A DNA stretch of 49,081 nucleotides. Origin: Xanthoparmelia taractica. Its lineage: Eukaryota; Ascomycota; Lecanoromycetes; Lecanorales; Parmeliaceae. The stretch is from positions 1 through 49,081 of the forward strand of contig JANQBS010000276.1 in NCBI GenBank assembly GCA_033085395.1. The letters are read 5' to 3'. The notes beneath the pieces were generated by a model. That model worked only from the letters and a program-made list of their open reading frames with translations, did no database searches and was not told the DNA's origin. Shown one piece after another: positions 20,615 through 31,739 of this stretch (position 1 is the first letter of the stretch; each line of letters opens with the position of its first letter). Made by a program: the position numbers and the translations under genes.

Positions 20615-22959
20615 ACATGTCTACCTGAAATATATACTCTTCAAGTCCCTATCTATGACTCTTACCCAAGTAGTAAGTAGAACGATTGATTAGAATGGGT
20701 GTGGTGCATATCTGGTGCAAGGGGTGCGTTACGTCGCAGCAGGGGTTTTTTTTCGTAGGGTTGCAGGGGTTTTCCCGATAAAGCTGTAATGAAGGTTATT
20801 GCAACACTTTGGTATTTTGGGGGGGCTGCCTGGACTTGGGTTACAGCTCGGAAGGGGTATTCGGCAGGGGTAGAAATTTTGCATACGCTGAGCAAGCACA
20901 TACGTTTCTATCTAACCCTGATGAGGGCTACCTATATGTTCAATATAAGTTCTACCTCTACAATATGCCAAGTACCTTCTTCCGCTCCCGTAGCTTTCTC
21001 GCCGGGTTGGCGCGCGATTTGCTCCCTCCACCTGTATGCATTGCTGACATGTACCTCCAGTAAGAGATCGTATACGAGTCTTGGAAACGTTTCAGCGCGG
21101 GGGTTGAGGACCTGATTGGCATGCTCCAGTCTGACTTATGATCACTCCAGATCGTTATCTAGAGGAGTAGAAGACATACTCATTAATTGAAACTTTGTTC
21201 CACCTGGTTGGACGGAAGGTGTGATCGGTCGTACGCTGTGAATGAAACACTTATGTTACACCGGCTTCCTGAAGTGCAGCCTGTTTTCCCTCCGTTGTGC
21301 GGCTTCTCTTCAGCCTACAATCAGGGTCCTGCTTGGCATGCTGGTTCTGGATAAAGCAAGCTCGCAGATGTTACTCAATGGCATGTGCAGAACGCTGCCT
21401 CTTTACCGTGAACCGAAGATGCCTCGAACCTTGAGGATAGGGCAGTCAAGTAGCTTGTACCCTGCCAATTCAGGCACAGCCCCAAATCATGGTGTCCCAA
21501 TGACCTCCTACTCAGCAACGGATATACCGCTGCTGGTGCTGCGGTGCGAATTGACTGGATCCTGACGGCAGAGGATGTGCACTCGTGCTCGTGTTGCGCG
21601 CGGGTTATATTTTCCCTTCAAACAGAATATTCGCCTTCAAATCGACTCAAGGAGTGTTGAACGAGGGCACCTCAAAGGACAGGACTGAGTCTCGGCCAAA
21701 CCTACCACATCATCGACTGCCGGTTGTCTAGCGTGCTGATGAACACAAATTTTCAGTAGCAGATAGACACCTGCGATATGAACCAATTGGCCCTCAGGCG
21801 ATGTAGGAGTTGCACTTGCCCTTGTGACGCGCGGAGTTCTTTCTTCCCCGCACGGGAAATCCACCACTCCAATCCTGCCCGCTGCTAAGCCGTGTCTCAA
21901 ATCCGTAGATCTTTCTCTGCGCAGCACGAGAGACAGAGAAAGACTATTTTTGATGATGGCTTGTCCGTGCATCTCTTGAAGCACGGCCGTACTCGTACAA
22001 TGAGGCCGATCGTGGATATTGCCACGTGGTAAAGCACACGGAGTTGGTCAAAGTAGAAGTCCGACTCCCAATCGCGAGGGCGTGACTGATGAACGGACCG
22101 GAATAAATTACTTGTGATATGCGTGTAGATGATGAGCGGGGTAATGACCTATTAATGCAGGCACGCACTGTCAAAAGTTACCTAAGCATCTGTCAATACT
22201 GCGAAATCGCTCTCCCCTGAGCCCTGAACGTATCATGTGCTTGCGAATCCTTGACGCGACTGACGAGGATGATGCTATAGTATGGTGATGGGAGAGACTA
22301 GATGCCAAGAAAAGGGTCCCTGTGCGTTCTGCCGCCTGCCGCGGTGCGGAGAAAGTTGGCGGTAGATCCCACTGGATTTGTAGACTTCATTCCCTCTTCT
22401 CCATGCGACCCGCTCTCAGAGCTCATGACCGTCAATCGATATATGGACCGCATTTCACAAAATGCTTCTTGATGCCAAGTCTAATAACGCCTGTATGAAA
22501 CGGCTAACCCCCCCCATTCGACAGGGTTGTGAGAATGGCCCCTCGAACAGCCCCTCAGTTCGCGGGTATGGCCGCCTCGCCGCCAACTGCCCTCTATCTC
22601 AGAGACTCGAGACTAAAGGGGCGGAGCGATGAGGCACAGTTGCTAGGGTCAGGAACCGAAGACTTGTGTGTCCAATAACATGGTCCTCATTGCAGAGTTT
22701 CATTGGTTCCATGTCTTTGAAGAAGTGAGAAAAAATCAACACGGTGCATTCCCCGCTCTCACTTCAACATCACTATGTGATGACGCGTTAGCGAGGGCAC
22801 CTGGCACAATGAAAAAAATTTCAACATAGCTTCCTTACCTCTGAAGTTCAACACCCCCTCATTGTTCGCAACACCTTTTCGTCCCGCACCAATTCCATAC
22901 ATAACCTCGACCTTCGTCTCTTACCAGCCCAGTAAACCTCTTTTCAAACCAGAACAGCA

Positions 22960-24168
22960 ATGATGAAGTTCGCAACCATTGTCATTGGTCTTTTAGCTTT
23001 CTCACTGAGCGCGTTCGCTCATATCAACTATGAGCAAGCCTCGCGTCTTATACCCCGCCTCGCACCCCATATTGCAGGCTATCAAGCACCTACCAAGGAC
23101 TTGATCCCTGGCAATGACAAGAACTTCACGCATGATGAGCTCTTTGCTCTGCAAAAGCGCTTTCTCGACAACTTTGTGGCCCCTAAGAACGCTATCCAGG
23201 TGAGGTTTGACCGCTTCGGAACCCAGAGTCACAAGTACTGACCATTTGTTCCTGTAGGCAAAAGCCATCAACTCCTCTCTCTTGGCCGAAGATGTTGAAG
23301 GTCGCGTCGACATCACGCGCACCTTCAATGGCCGTGAACTGAACACGGAATACTTGTTTGGCCTCTTTGCCAACTTGGCCAATTCCGCCTACGACGACCC
23401 CACTGCTTTCTCTCTGCTCGGCATTCCGACTGCATACGAAATCACCCATTTCGCCGCCAGTCAAAACATAGCTGCGGCTTCTACCCGGTATGCTTTTCTC
23501 TCCTCCCTCTTCTCCCACCGCACGACCGTTCACAGCAACAGACACTAACGTCCTTTCCTACACAGTTTTCAGTTCTTCTTCCAAGCGATAAACGCCACGC
23601 TCCCCATCCAGATCCAAACCTGGAACGTCTTCAACCATGCCGGGGAGATCTCAATGTATGACGCGACTTTCACGGGCTGGTGGCAATGGGCCGTCGACAT
23701 CCTCCTCCAAACCGCATCCAAGGAGCTCTCATTCGTAGAAAACAAGCTCGTCTCCATCGCCGACACCCAAACCTACGTCCAGCGCAAACTCGCCACCAGC
23801 ATCTGCGGCACCGCCCAAAAGTACTGCGTCGGGCCGGCACTTCAGCAGTATCAGAACGCGACGGCGTGCTACGAGTTCCTCACGACCGAGACGCGTTTCG
23901 GGGAAGCGCACGAACTAGGTATGCCGTTTTTTTGTGGCCCCCTTCCCCGTCGTTTGCGCTGCTAATGCGGGTTACAGGCCAGAACACGCTGCTCTGTCGC
24001 ATGGTGCATCAGAACATGGTTCCGCTGCGTCCGGCGGTCCACTGCCCGCACATCGGTCCGTCGGGAGGGGGATACTGCATCGATACGCCCTCGTACGCTG
24101 ACACTGTTGGGGCTAATTACTTTAGTAATTACAAGTTCGCGTATGGCAATGGCAGTCTTTCGGGCTAG
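22960..24168 (+). CDS. Secreted 337-aa protein of unknown function
   Basis: Four exons: 22960-23199, 23258-23487, 23566-23918 and 23978-24168. Introns are 58, 78 and 59 nt with GTGAGG, GTATGC and GTATGC donors, branch sites ACTGAC, ACTAAC and GCTAAT, and TGTAG, CACAG and TACAG acceptors. All join in frame. The signal peptide is MMKFATIVIGLLAFSLSAFA, cut before HINYE. The middle has no Cys. The C-terminal third is Cys-rich: SICGTAQKYC, TACYEF, TLLCRMVHQ, HCPHIGPSGGGYC. The CR-VH...HCPHIG...GGG-C pattern looks like a conserved core, perhaps disulfide-bonded or metal-binding, but I cannot name a family. It converges on the cyanamide hydratase gene, with a minisatellite between their 3' ends. Confidence 0.85.
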
Positions 24169-24295
24169 ATTGTCGGGCTTGTTCCCCGTCGTTCGGCGTG
24201 CTTTTTCGTTTAATTATGTAAATAGCAGCGGCGTTTGGGGGGGAATGATACCCTTGCGTGTTTGCTAGAAAATGGCCATTGGCCTTTGCTTTGAC

Positions 24296-24957
24296 ATAGA
24301 TTCATGGTTCCTTGACGCTTTTGTGATATAGTGAGCAGGCTATTTCCCCTTGATCCCGCCCTAATTACACCTACACCTATCTGTCTTTTATATAGATCGA
24401 TGGTTCCTTAACGCTTTTGTAATGTGGTGAGTAGACTGTTTCCCCTTGATCATGCCCTAACTATACCTACATCTACCTATCTTTCATATAGATTGGTGGT
24501 TCCTTGACGCTTTTACGATGGAATAAGCGGGCTATTTCCCCTTAATCACGTCCTAACTACACCTACGTCTCCCTATCTTCTATATAGGTTGATGGTTCCT
24601 TGCCACTCTTGGGATGTAGCAAGCGGGCTATTTCCCCTTGATCATATCTTACTACACCTAAGTCTACCTATCTTTCACATAGATTGGTGGTTGCTTGACG
24701 CTTTTACGATGGAATGAGCGGGCCGTTTCTCTTTGATCCCGCCCCAATACACCTATGTCTACCTATCTTTTATATAGATTGATGGTTCCTTGACGCTTTT
24801 GTGATGTGGTGAGCAGGCTATTTCGCCTTAATCCCGCCCTAATACACCTATGTCTATCTATCTTTTACATAGATTGATGGTTCCTTGACGCTTCTATCAT
24901 GTAGTAAGCGGGCTGTTTCCCCTTGATCACGCCCTGACTACACCTACGTCTACCCAT
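24296..24957. repeat. 95-96 bp minisatellite, seven units
   Basis: Seven head-to-tail units, each with GGTTCCTTGACGCTTTT (variants) and a TTTCCCCTTGAT block. Unit starts (GGTTCC/GGTTGC) are at 24306, 24402, 24498, 24594, 24689, 24784 and 24879. Units differ at scattered sites. The array fills the space between two convergent genes and stops about 30 bp from the cyanamide hydratase stop codon. Confidence 0.92.
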
Positions 24958-24986
24958 GCGTGAGTGAAATCCTCGGGCAATCGCCC

Positions 24987-25850
24987 TCATCCATCATACG
25001 GAGCCATCAGCTCATTCCTCTCCACGCCGCCCGGGAACTCCTCCTCCCCCAACGCCGTTGTATGCGCCCACGGCTTCAGCCCATTCTCTTTCCTAATCGT
25101 AGCGGCAAAACAGCTCGACCACTTCTTCCGCGGGTAGTGCTTCACCACATCCTCGATCGTCTCCTTGTGCACAAGCTCCGCATTGCCGCCCATATTGTCT
25201 GTTGCCATGTTAGCCCAGCTCTTCTCTCTCTCTCCCCCCAGCACAAAGTGTGTGGACTGGACTCACCGAATATCGTGGCCAATTGTATCAACAACCCGAG
25301 GCTCGTTATCTTGCCGCTTTCTCCGAGGTCTTGGTGCCGTATTACGGCTTCGGCGACGCTCTCCGCTTGCTCGATGGGCGCGTGGAGCTCTTTCACAAGG
25401 AGGTCCAGCACTAGCTGGCCACCGTAGAACTCAAAGGACATGAGCGTGGCGGAGATGTTCTTGTCTGTGGTGCCGATGTCGTGCAGTAGGCAGGTAAGGA
25501 GGTAGGTTTCGTCGGAGACAGGAAGAGGGTGCGTGGGGGAGAGGTGCTTTTGCATCGCTCTGCCTGGATATGCGGGGCTGCCTGTTAGTAGTGGCTCCAG
25601 GGCATCTGTCTGGGATCTAGAATGGTGCACCGTAGTAGTAGACACGCATGCTATGGTTGAACGTTTCTTCCTTGAGCTCTTGCTTGGCGTAGTCGAGGAC
25701 TGCTTTCGCGAGTGGTGTGGAGGGGAGGGGAATGCTGTCGACGGTTTGTGGTACTGGCGCTTGGAGATCTTTCTTGTCGCCCAGGAAGGTCGAGACAGAG
25801 CGTGGTTGGGCAGTCCAGCCGTAGGTTTCGAGGGTTGATGGGGGCGACAT
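24987..25850 (-). CDS. Cyanamide hydratase-like HD-domain protein
   Basis: Three exons on the minus strand: 25850-25631, 25563-25267 and 25198-24987, with introns of 67 and 68 nt (GTGCAC donor with CTAAC branch; GTGAGT donor with CTAAC branch and AACAG acceptor). The product is 242 aa, close to the usual size of fungal cyanamide hydratases. Family signatures are a GWTAQPRS start, ETFNHSMRVYYYG (first His of the HD domain), TYLLTCLLHDIGTTDKN (the HD pair), SFEFYGG, AEAVIRHQDLGE, IQLATIFDNMG (across the second junction), HKETIEDVV and KPWAHTT near the end. Members hydrate cyanamide to urea using a metal held by the HD residues; yeast DDI2/DDI3 are relatives. The ATG at 25850 gives the family-like start. 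No signal peptide, so it is likely cytosolic. Confidence 0.93.
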
Positions 25851-26962
25851 GATACGGCAGAATTGTAGGTTTGAGAGTGGGGGAGAGCTTTCAAGGCAGG
25901 TCAATCAACGGGGAAAAGTTGGTGCTGTTGTTGTTTGAGATGGTAGTTGGAGACGGCAATAATGCAAGATTGGAAGAGGCCTTTTATCCTTCATTGAATC
26001 GGTATGTCATCATGTGGCCATAATGAATAAGCTGATGGTCCTCGGAGAATTGCACCTTCTCCTCCGCAGTCGGTTCACGGTCACTACCCGGTGTTCCCCC
26101 GCAATTTAGAACTCCCCTTCGTCCTTCTGATCCTGCAGGCTGGGGAAGGTGGTAGTCTTAGACGCTATCTTTTGCATTCCATGCTCATTGATGAGCATGG
26201 AAACCGGATGGTGGCAGCCCGGTTGTGTAGGAGCAGATGATAAACTTAGACGACTGGCGACATACTGGCATTTTTCTTAGCAGCTTGAGAAAGGACCTGG
26301 AGAGATGCGTGTACAGGGACTGCAGATATGGAGATGCTGAATGAGACAGAGTAATCCAAAATGCCTTTGCTTGATTGCTCGAGCCTCGATTTCCTCGCCC
26401 GATATTGCTGAGAACGCTAGAGCCCAAGAATAGAACTGACGCTTCTAATGGGACGCTGCCAGACAGGCGCAGCCAAGGTGGTGCTTCCTAATGTTGTCCA
26501 TCTCTAACTTACATGTCAATTTGAATAGATACAGACAAAAGGACAGGCAAGCAAAGAGTGCATGAAAGGAAGTTCAAGCACCCAGAATGTCTACTTGCAA
26601 TTCTTTCTGCATGAATCGATTGTTGAATACGCTATCAATGACTCCTAGCACATTGTTGCAGAATGTCTTGTTTGAAATAGATCTCGGTGGAGCAATGTTG
26701 AAGCAAAATATGAGCTCCTCTAGCCGCACTATAGTGACAAAGCCAGTCAACAAACTCACCTTTTTCAATTCCAAACATTGCTCTTCTTCCCAATCCCACC
26801 CCCTTCCTAGGACAAAGCGTTTGAGACACCACCGCAGTACTCAGCAGAACTCGGCAGAACAAAATGTGCCACCAGACGGACGCCGACTTTCTAACCTTTA
26901 TTTCCACTTTGGAACTTTTACCACTCGCTCAACACAATCGCCTCACTCCGCACAATTCAATC
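25851..26962. other. Divergent intergenic region
   Basis: About 1.1 kb between the cyanamide hydratase (minus) and the 245-aa gene (plus), so it holds both promoters. Small open frames on both strands show no motif. Confidence 0.5.
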
Positions 26963-27783
26963 ATGTCATCAGCAACCTCCCCCCAGCTCGAGCTTCTTCG
27001 CGCTAAGCTCGCTCTTGCTATCGGCCCACTTGACGTCAACCTCGCCTACCATGAGGTCAAAGCCTCCCGTCCCGATGCTCTCAGTGAGCCGTGGTCGACA
27101 GATATGAGCGGACCTCACAAGCTTGTCGGTGAGCTTGCCCTCCTTACGCCTGAGCTTGACAAATCAAAGTTGATTAGATGTATCTTAGTATTCAACAATA
27201 AGACATTCACGCTCGTTGAAGTTCCAGCCGAACAGCTGGCATTCTGCATGGCGCGCGGTTGTCCTCCCATCAACGCTGGAGAAAACATCAAATTATACTG
27301 TACGACTGAATCCCCAACCAGCTAATCCACCCCTACCTCCATCATATCTATGCAAAATACTAACGCGCTTTCTATGCATCAGTGAACGACGTCTGGCAGC
27401 TCGACATCTTCAACATAATAGGACTTACCGTGGCTGACTACCGTGATCCGCGCACGGGGCGCGATCTCGTAGGCTCCCTGTATTACTCGCTCATCAAGTC
27501 TGTCGACAAGTGTATCTTAAAGAAGGAGGACTGCGAAAAGGAGGACGAGACCCTTGCCGTGGGAAACAACACCTTCATGAGTGACGACTGTTTCATGGGT
27601 GACGACTGGGAGGAGGTGAATGTGGAGGAGGGACCGTCATGGGATTATCCTCCTTTCCATGAACATGCGCGGGATAGCGATGACCGGACTCAGGGAGGAG
27701 AGGATAGTGATGAGGATAGTGTGGAGTGCATGAGCGGCGGGAACGACAATCATGCGCATGCGGACGCAGTAATGGAGCGTTGA
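26963..27783 (+). CDS. Hypothetical protein with acidic C-terminal tail
   Basis: Two exons, 26963-27299 and 27383-27783, join in frame across an 83-nt intron (GTACGA donor, ACTAAC branch, ATCAG acceptor), giving 245 aa. I do not recognise the family. The ATG at 26963 follows a C/A-rich leader; the longer frame upstream adds no plausible N-terminus. The first half is mixed alpha/beta-like (VNLAYHEVKASRPD, LIRCILVFNNKTFTLVEV). Across the junction it reads IKLYLNDVWQLDIFNIIG. The last 90 residues are strongly acidic (DD, EE, DSDED clusters) and end HAHADAVMER. No signal peptide or membrane helix. It is probably intracellular, and the acidic tail hints at protein or nucleoprotein contacts. Confidence 0.7.
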
Positions 27784-28616
27784 GAGGCGGAGGAACGTCC
27801 ATCTTTCCAGTCCAGTGCTAGATTCGAGCAAGCACATCAGGATAGAGATAGCCTTGGAATCCCAAGAAGCGAGCATATGAATAGTCAGCTACCAGGTTCG
27901 AGACGCAGATGTGAAAACCAGTGTGTAATTCCAAACCAAATTCTTTGGGCATCGTGCACTGTTTATCATTAATGAATGATCCCACTTCCTTCCATTTTAT
28001 AGACACGATCATCTCCCTCCTCAACCACGCCTGCTGTTTCTCCCCATCACGCTTCACCAGCCTCCCTTCCTCACCCCACTTTCCCCAAACTTCAACTACG
28101 CTCACATGTCATACGCGAAATATACCATCACATCCGCTGCCTCTCTCTCTTTCCCTCTCTCTCTCTCTCTCTCCCTCCCTCCTTCTCAAAAGATACCTAC
28201 ACCCACCTGCGCACCTCTTCCCTTCGCAGCTGCCCTTATTGTTGGAATTCAGCCAATAGGAGGCCGTTTACGCCGCAAGCTGACTAAGCGTCTTAGCGTA
28301 GTCTTGGCGTTTCTCCATCCCCTAGCTAGATAGTCTGTCTCTCCTATTCAATCAAGCAATCAATTCATGCTTCATGAGACCACTCAATCCTCCAATTCAA
28401 TACTTATTCTCTCCTCTCTGTGTTCGACAGGATACCGCATACCGTCTCCGTCTAGAAATGTAACTGTCATCTTGTCTCTCGCAAGTGTGTCCCTTATGCT
28501 CTGTTATGCTGTGGTTGGAATAGGGCTCGAAGTGGTATACATACATACATATATACATATTCTGCGATTCCTGCGTGGAGTACGGGTTTTCGTGGTGGGT
28601 TTGATCGGTGTTGGGG
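27784..28616. other. Intergenic DNA with CT microsatellite
   Basis: No gene seen. Contains a TC/CT tract at about 28139-28185 and a CATACATACATATATACATAT stretch near 28540. Confidence 0.5.
28139..28185. repeat. CT/TC microsatellite
   Basis: Interrupted CT dinucleotide run grading into CCCT units. Confidence 0.9.
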
Positions 28617-29139
28617 TTAGTGGGGAGATGGAGGAAGAAGGAAAGAAGGGTGAGTGGGGATAGGGTGACTGTGGGATCTCTTCTTAGAAGCGTGGCGGGA
28701 GGAGGAAAATGATAGGAGATGAGGTACTTCGCACGTTGATATATCCTTGCGGCCTTTTAGAACGTTGTCTATTCGGTCTCGATCGAGACCTTGCTTACGC
28801 TCGATGCGGAACCAATTAGTTGGGGAGCTCTGGCTCATTGGCGATGTGGGCGACATACGCATAGCTTGCATACGGTACTGCCGTGGCCGCGACTGAACGG
28901 TTCCTTCCGAGTGTGGGAATCGATGTCTTGTTATCGCTTGGGGAGATACGGATTCATAGGTTAGAGCAGAGTTGTTTACTCTCCCATACTCTCGGCGTCG
29001 ATGGTGCGGGCTTTGTGGGCGTCTGAGAAACTCTGCGGGCCTTTTCCCGGACATGAGAGGAGATTTTGATGTTAGAAGGGGATGATCTTGCCAGGCGTGT
29101 AGGCATACTGTCTGGCAAATGGAGAGACGTGTGCGGCAA
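28617..29139 (-). CDS. Hypothetical basic, probably disordered protein
   Basis: Two minus-strand exons, 29139-28980 and 28936-28617, join in frame over a 43-nt intron (GTAAAC donor, CTAAC branch, CCAAG acceptor), giving 159 aa. It starts MPHTSLHLPDSMPTRLARS and is rich in Ser, Arg, Pro and Lys throughout, with TKPAPSTPRVW before the junction and TRHRFPHSEGT after it. A later NWFRIERKQGLDRDRIDNV stretch could be helical. It looks intrinsically disordered; I recognise no family. The intron is short and its acceptor is AAG, so the model is tentative. A further intron near the 3' end is possible and would change the tail. Confidence 0.4.
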
Positions 29140-31079
29140 GTGATGGAGGTCTCAATAAGTTGGTGGCGATCAGGAAGGGAAAGACAGAAAGAATGTAGAA
29201 CGACGGTTTGCGGCAGAACCGAACTCTTGAAGTTAAGGAAATCTTTCTTGGTTGCTGTATCGCAGCAATTACTTTACTACTCGTAGGTATTAAGAAATTA
29301 TGACTCGTCCATATCAGACCTAAGCGCGTTAGAAATCGCTACAAAGTGGACAGCAGTACCGACTGATGAAAATGGTTTCTTAGGTAGCACCACGCAATGT
29401 GCTCGCATGTTCAATGATCTTGGAGACCAGCGACGTAGCTCATCTTTAACTTTACTTTCGATCCAGGAATCTCCAAGGTCATTCAAAATTTTGTAGAAAT
29501 CTTATGACGCCGAGTGTGGTCGAAAGTGTCTCCCACAAATCTAACTCCTTCACTCTGCTCTCTTCACCCTCTTCGCCATTGCCACGTTCAACAGAGACAA
29601 GCACGCTCATATCATCCGTTCCACAACACAGCTTCACCGCAGCCGCCGATTCTTCCTAAATGAAAACCCAGAGCTGCAGAATGATGTTCCCACTCTGAAT
29701 GACATCTGTCAAGCCTTAACGAGCTCTTAGCACTTCAGGACTTGCAGTCATAACCTCCAATCCCCCTGTATTGGCTCATAATCAATCTTTCAGGCCTTTT
29801 GCTCGTGTTTATGGATGAATGTTATCTGGCTCTCTGTACACCATCGAAAACCTCACGCTTCGGGTTCTAAGCTTTCCACACAAGCGTCTGCTCGGCAAGC
29901 GGACCCATGAGCTATGGAGGCTATGCTGAGTTGCCGGTGGAATGAACTGGTAGCTGTAGAAGAGTTAAAGACGTATGCTAACATGCTTAACATGGGTTGT
30001 TGGTTACGGGTTACACTGTGCGACTGAACATTTTCTTTCTTCCTTCTTTTAGTTTTGATCAGGCACTTTTATAGGGCTGGGTGGGTATTATTGGAGATAT
30101 ATTTAATGATTCTGAGCGACAATGTGTTGTGTTTCTAAAAATTGAAATTGGATGAGCAGTACAATTGCTCTCTTTGATGCAGCAATGTGTCTCTCGGGCT
30201 ATGCCAGCATCTTAGCTCTTTTACTCACAGGATTAGGTTTTTGAGACATCCTTCTCTGTGTGCTTGCTATGTTGTATATCTGCAGGAATCATTGTAGGAA
30301 TCAGAAAAACCGAGTATTCTTGCGTGTTGAAATACGCTCACTTAGCCACACACTTGGGAAGGGGACGGGGAATAATATTATTTTTTGTTGCTACTGTTGT
30401 TGCTACTGTTGTGCAGCGACTGAGGCTGCATCTGTATCTGCAGGTGGCTTGATTAATCAATGGCCAAATCCTCAACGGAAAAACAGACAGGCAGACAGGC
30501 GGACACTCACTCTCGAAAAAATCTTTCGCCAACCGGCCCGGATAGATAGCTAGATGGAGAAGCAAAGAAAAGAATAGAATAGTGCGGATGAGTAATGCGT
30601 ATAGTACCCATCGAGAAGCTAGCTGTGCATGAGATATCAACCAGACAAAGATCCCCCTTTTACTGTACTTTACTCAATGCGTAAACGATTTTACATTCTC
30701 GTCAACAACAAAAATGCTCAGTGATGGGATGAAATGGGAATGGATGGGATAAGATGGGGGAGAGGGCCATTGTGTACTGTTTTCCATTATTGGTCCCCAC
30801 CCGCCTCCCCTTCCTTTGCCCAGGTAGTGTGTGTTTTGAGCCACGAATGGCTGTTTATCTGTTTTGTGAGGAGGACGTACTTGTGTTTTTGCTGGGGAGG
30901 TCGATTCGATAGTGGTGCTGATTAAGTTGTCTACCTGCTTACTGCTCGCTGAAGTCTGTAATGGTGACAGCAGAGGGAAAGGAAGGGAGGAATAGTGAGG
31001 AGGTGGGGGAGGGTGAATGGGTTGGTTAAACTGTAGCCTGTAGGAAAACGCTGGGTTGAATCCGCTCTCCCTCCAGACA
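29140..31079. other. Intergenic DNA, no gene seen
   Basis: About 1.9 kb with short, unconvincing frames. Near 30380-30410 there are GTTGCTACT repeats, and at 30484-30510 AGACAGGC-type repeats. Confidence 0.45.
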
Positions 31080-31739
31080 TCAAGGGCACCCTGGCCACTC
31101 AAAACCACGCATCACACCAACCATCCAGCGACAAACCGATGCATCGCGACTCCGTCCTCCCCCACGGAATCCACCCACCTGACCTAACCTACCAAACCCC
31201 CTCTCCCAGTTCTCCCAAATCAGCACATTCTCATCCTCATCCCCCGAAGCCCCCTCGATCTCATCCAACACCGCGTCAACCACCATCTCCGCAAATTGCC
31301 CATCCTCCCCCGTTCCATCATCCCAAAACCACTCCACCTCTACCCGGAACCGCCACAGCAACTGCGTCACCAACCCCACCGCCCGCTCCAGCAAATCCCT
31401 ATCCTTAACCTCCTTTCCCTTACAAGTCCGGAACCCATTGTTCGTCCATTTCGACAACCACTGCGTCATGCAGTTGACTACGTACTTCGAGCTCGTGCGG
31501 ATGGAGACATGCATAGGCGTGTCGGGGCGCAATTTCTGGGCTTTGGCGAGCGCGTGTTTGAGGGCGAAGATGATTGCGTTTAGCTGGGCACGCTGGGTAG
31601 TGGGGGCAGGTCTGGGCGGGAGGCGGTAAGTGGTGGTTGTGCGGTTGCGGTATTTGTTTATCATGACAACGGTGGCGGCGCTGTGGGGGCTGGCATGGCG
31701 GCAGGCGCCGTGGGCGTGGAGGTTCATGGTGTAAGGCAT
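31080..31739 (-). CDS. RNase H-like protein, catalytic acids apparently lost
   Basis: Single exon, 219 aa. The order of motifs follows the RNase H fold: NLHAHGACR (beta-1, usually with a catalytic Asp before GA/GG), TQRAQLNAIIFALKHAL (helix A, usually RAEL), VSIRTSSKYVVNCM (usually TDS-YV), then LSKWTNNGF...GKEVKDRDLLE, very like the W...NGW...G..V.N.DL segment of cellular RNase H. At the three best-aligned positions the acids are replaced: Asp by His, Glu by Gln and Asp by Ser. The C-terminal 70 residues are acidic then Gly/Arg-rich and have no fold I recognise. RNA-DNA hybrid cleavage is therefore unlikely, but hybrid or RNA binding could persist. No transposon context is visible, so it looks like a host gene. 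Confidence 0.78.
   Translation of the reverse strand: MPYTMNLHAHGACRHASPHSAATVVMINKYRNRTTTTYRLPPRPAPTTQRAQLNAIIFALKHALAKAQKLRPDTPMHVSIRTSSKYVVNCMTQWLSKWTNNGFRTCKGKEVKDRDLLERAVGLVTQLLWRFRVEVEWFWDDGTGEDGQFAEMVVDAVLDEIEGASGDEDENVLIWENWERGFGRLGQVGGFRGGGRSRDASVCRWMVGVMRGFEWPGCP

Larger units (their letters stand above)
19900..22959. other. Gene-free stretch with simple repeats
   Basis: About 3 kb without a supported gene. It contains a 15-bp minisatellite, a GATT tetranucleotide run and a short TA run near 20420. Longer open frames (for example 20789-21115, 21242-21565, 21637-21984) have no motif. The last 150 bp are the CT/CA-rich leader of the 22960 gene. Confidence 0.5.

Noticed and set aside
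24296..24957. Possible repeat-spacer array
   Set aside because: Whole 95-96 bp units repeat with scattered substitutions and no unique spacers, so it is a minisatellite.
24960..25427. 155-aa plus-strand frame
   Set aside because: Antisense to cyanamide hydratase exons. The minus strand carries all family motifs.
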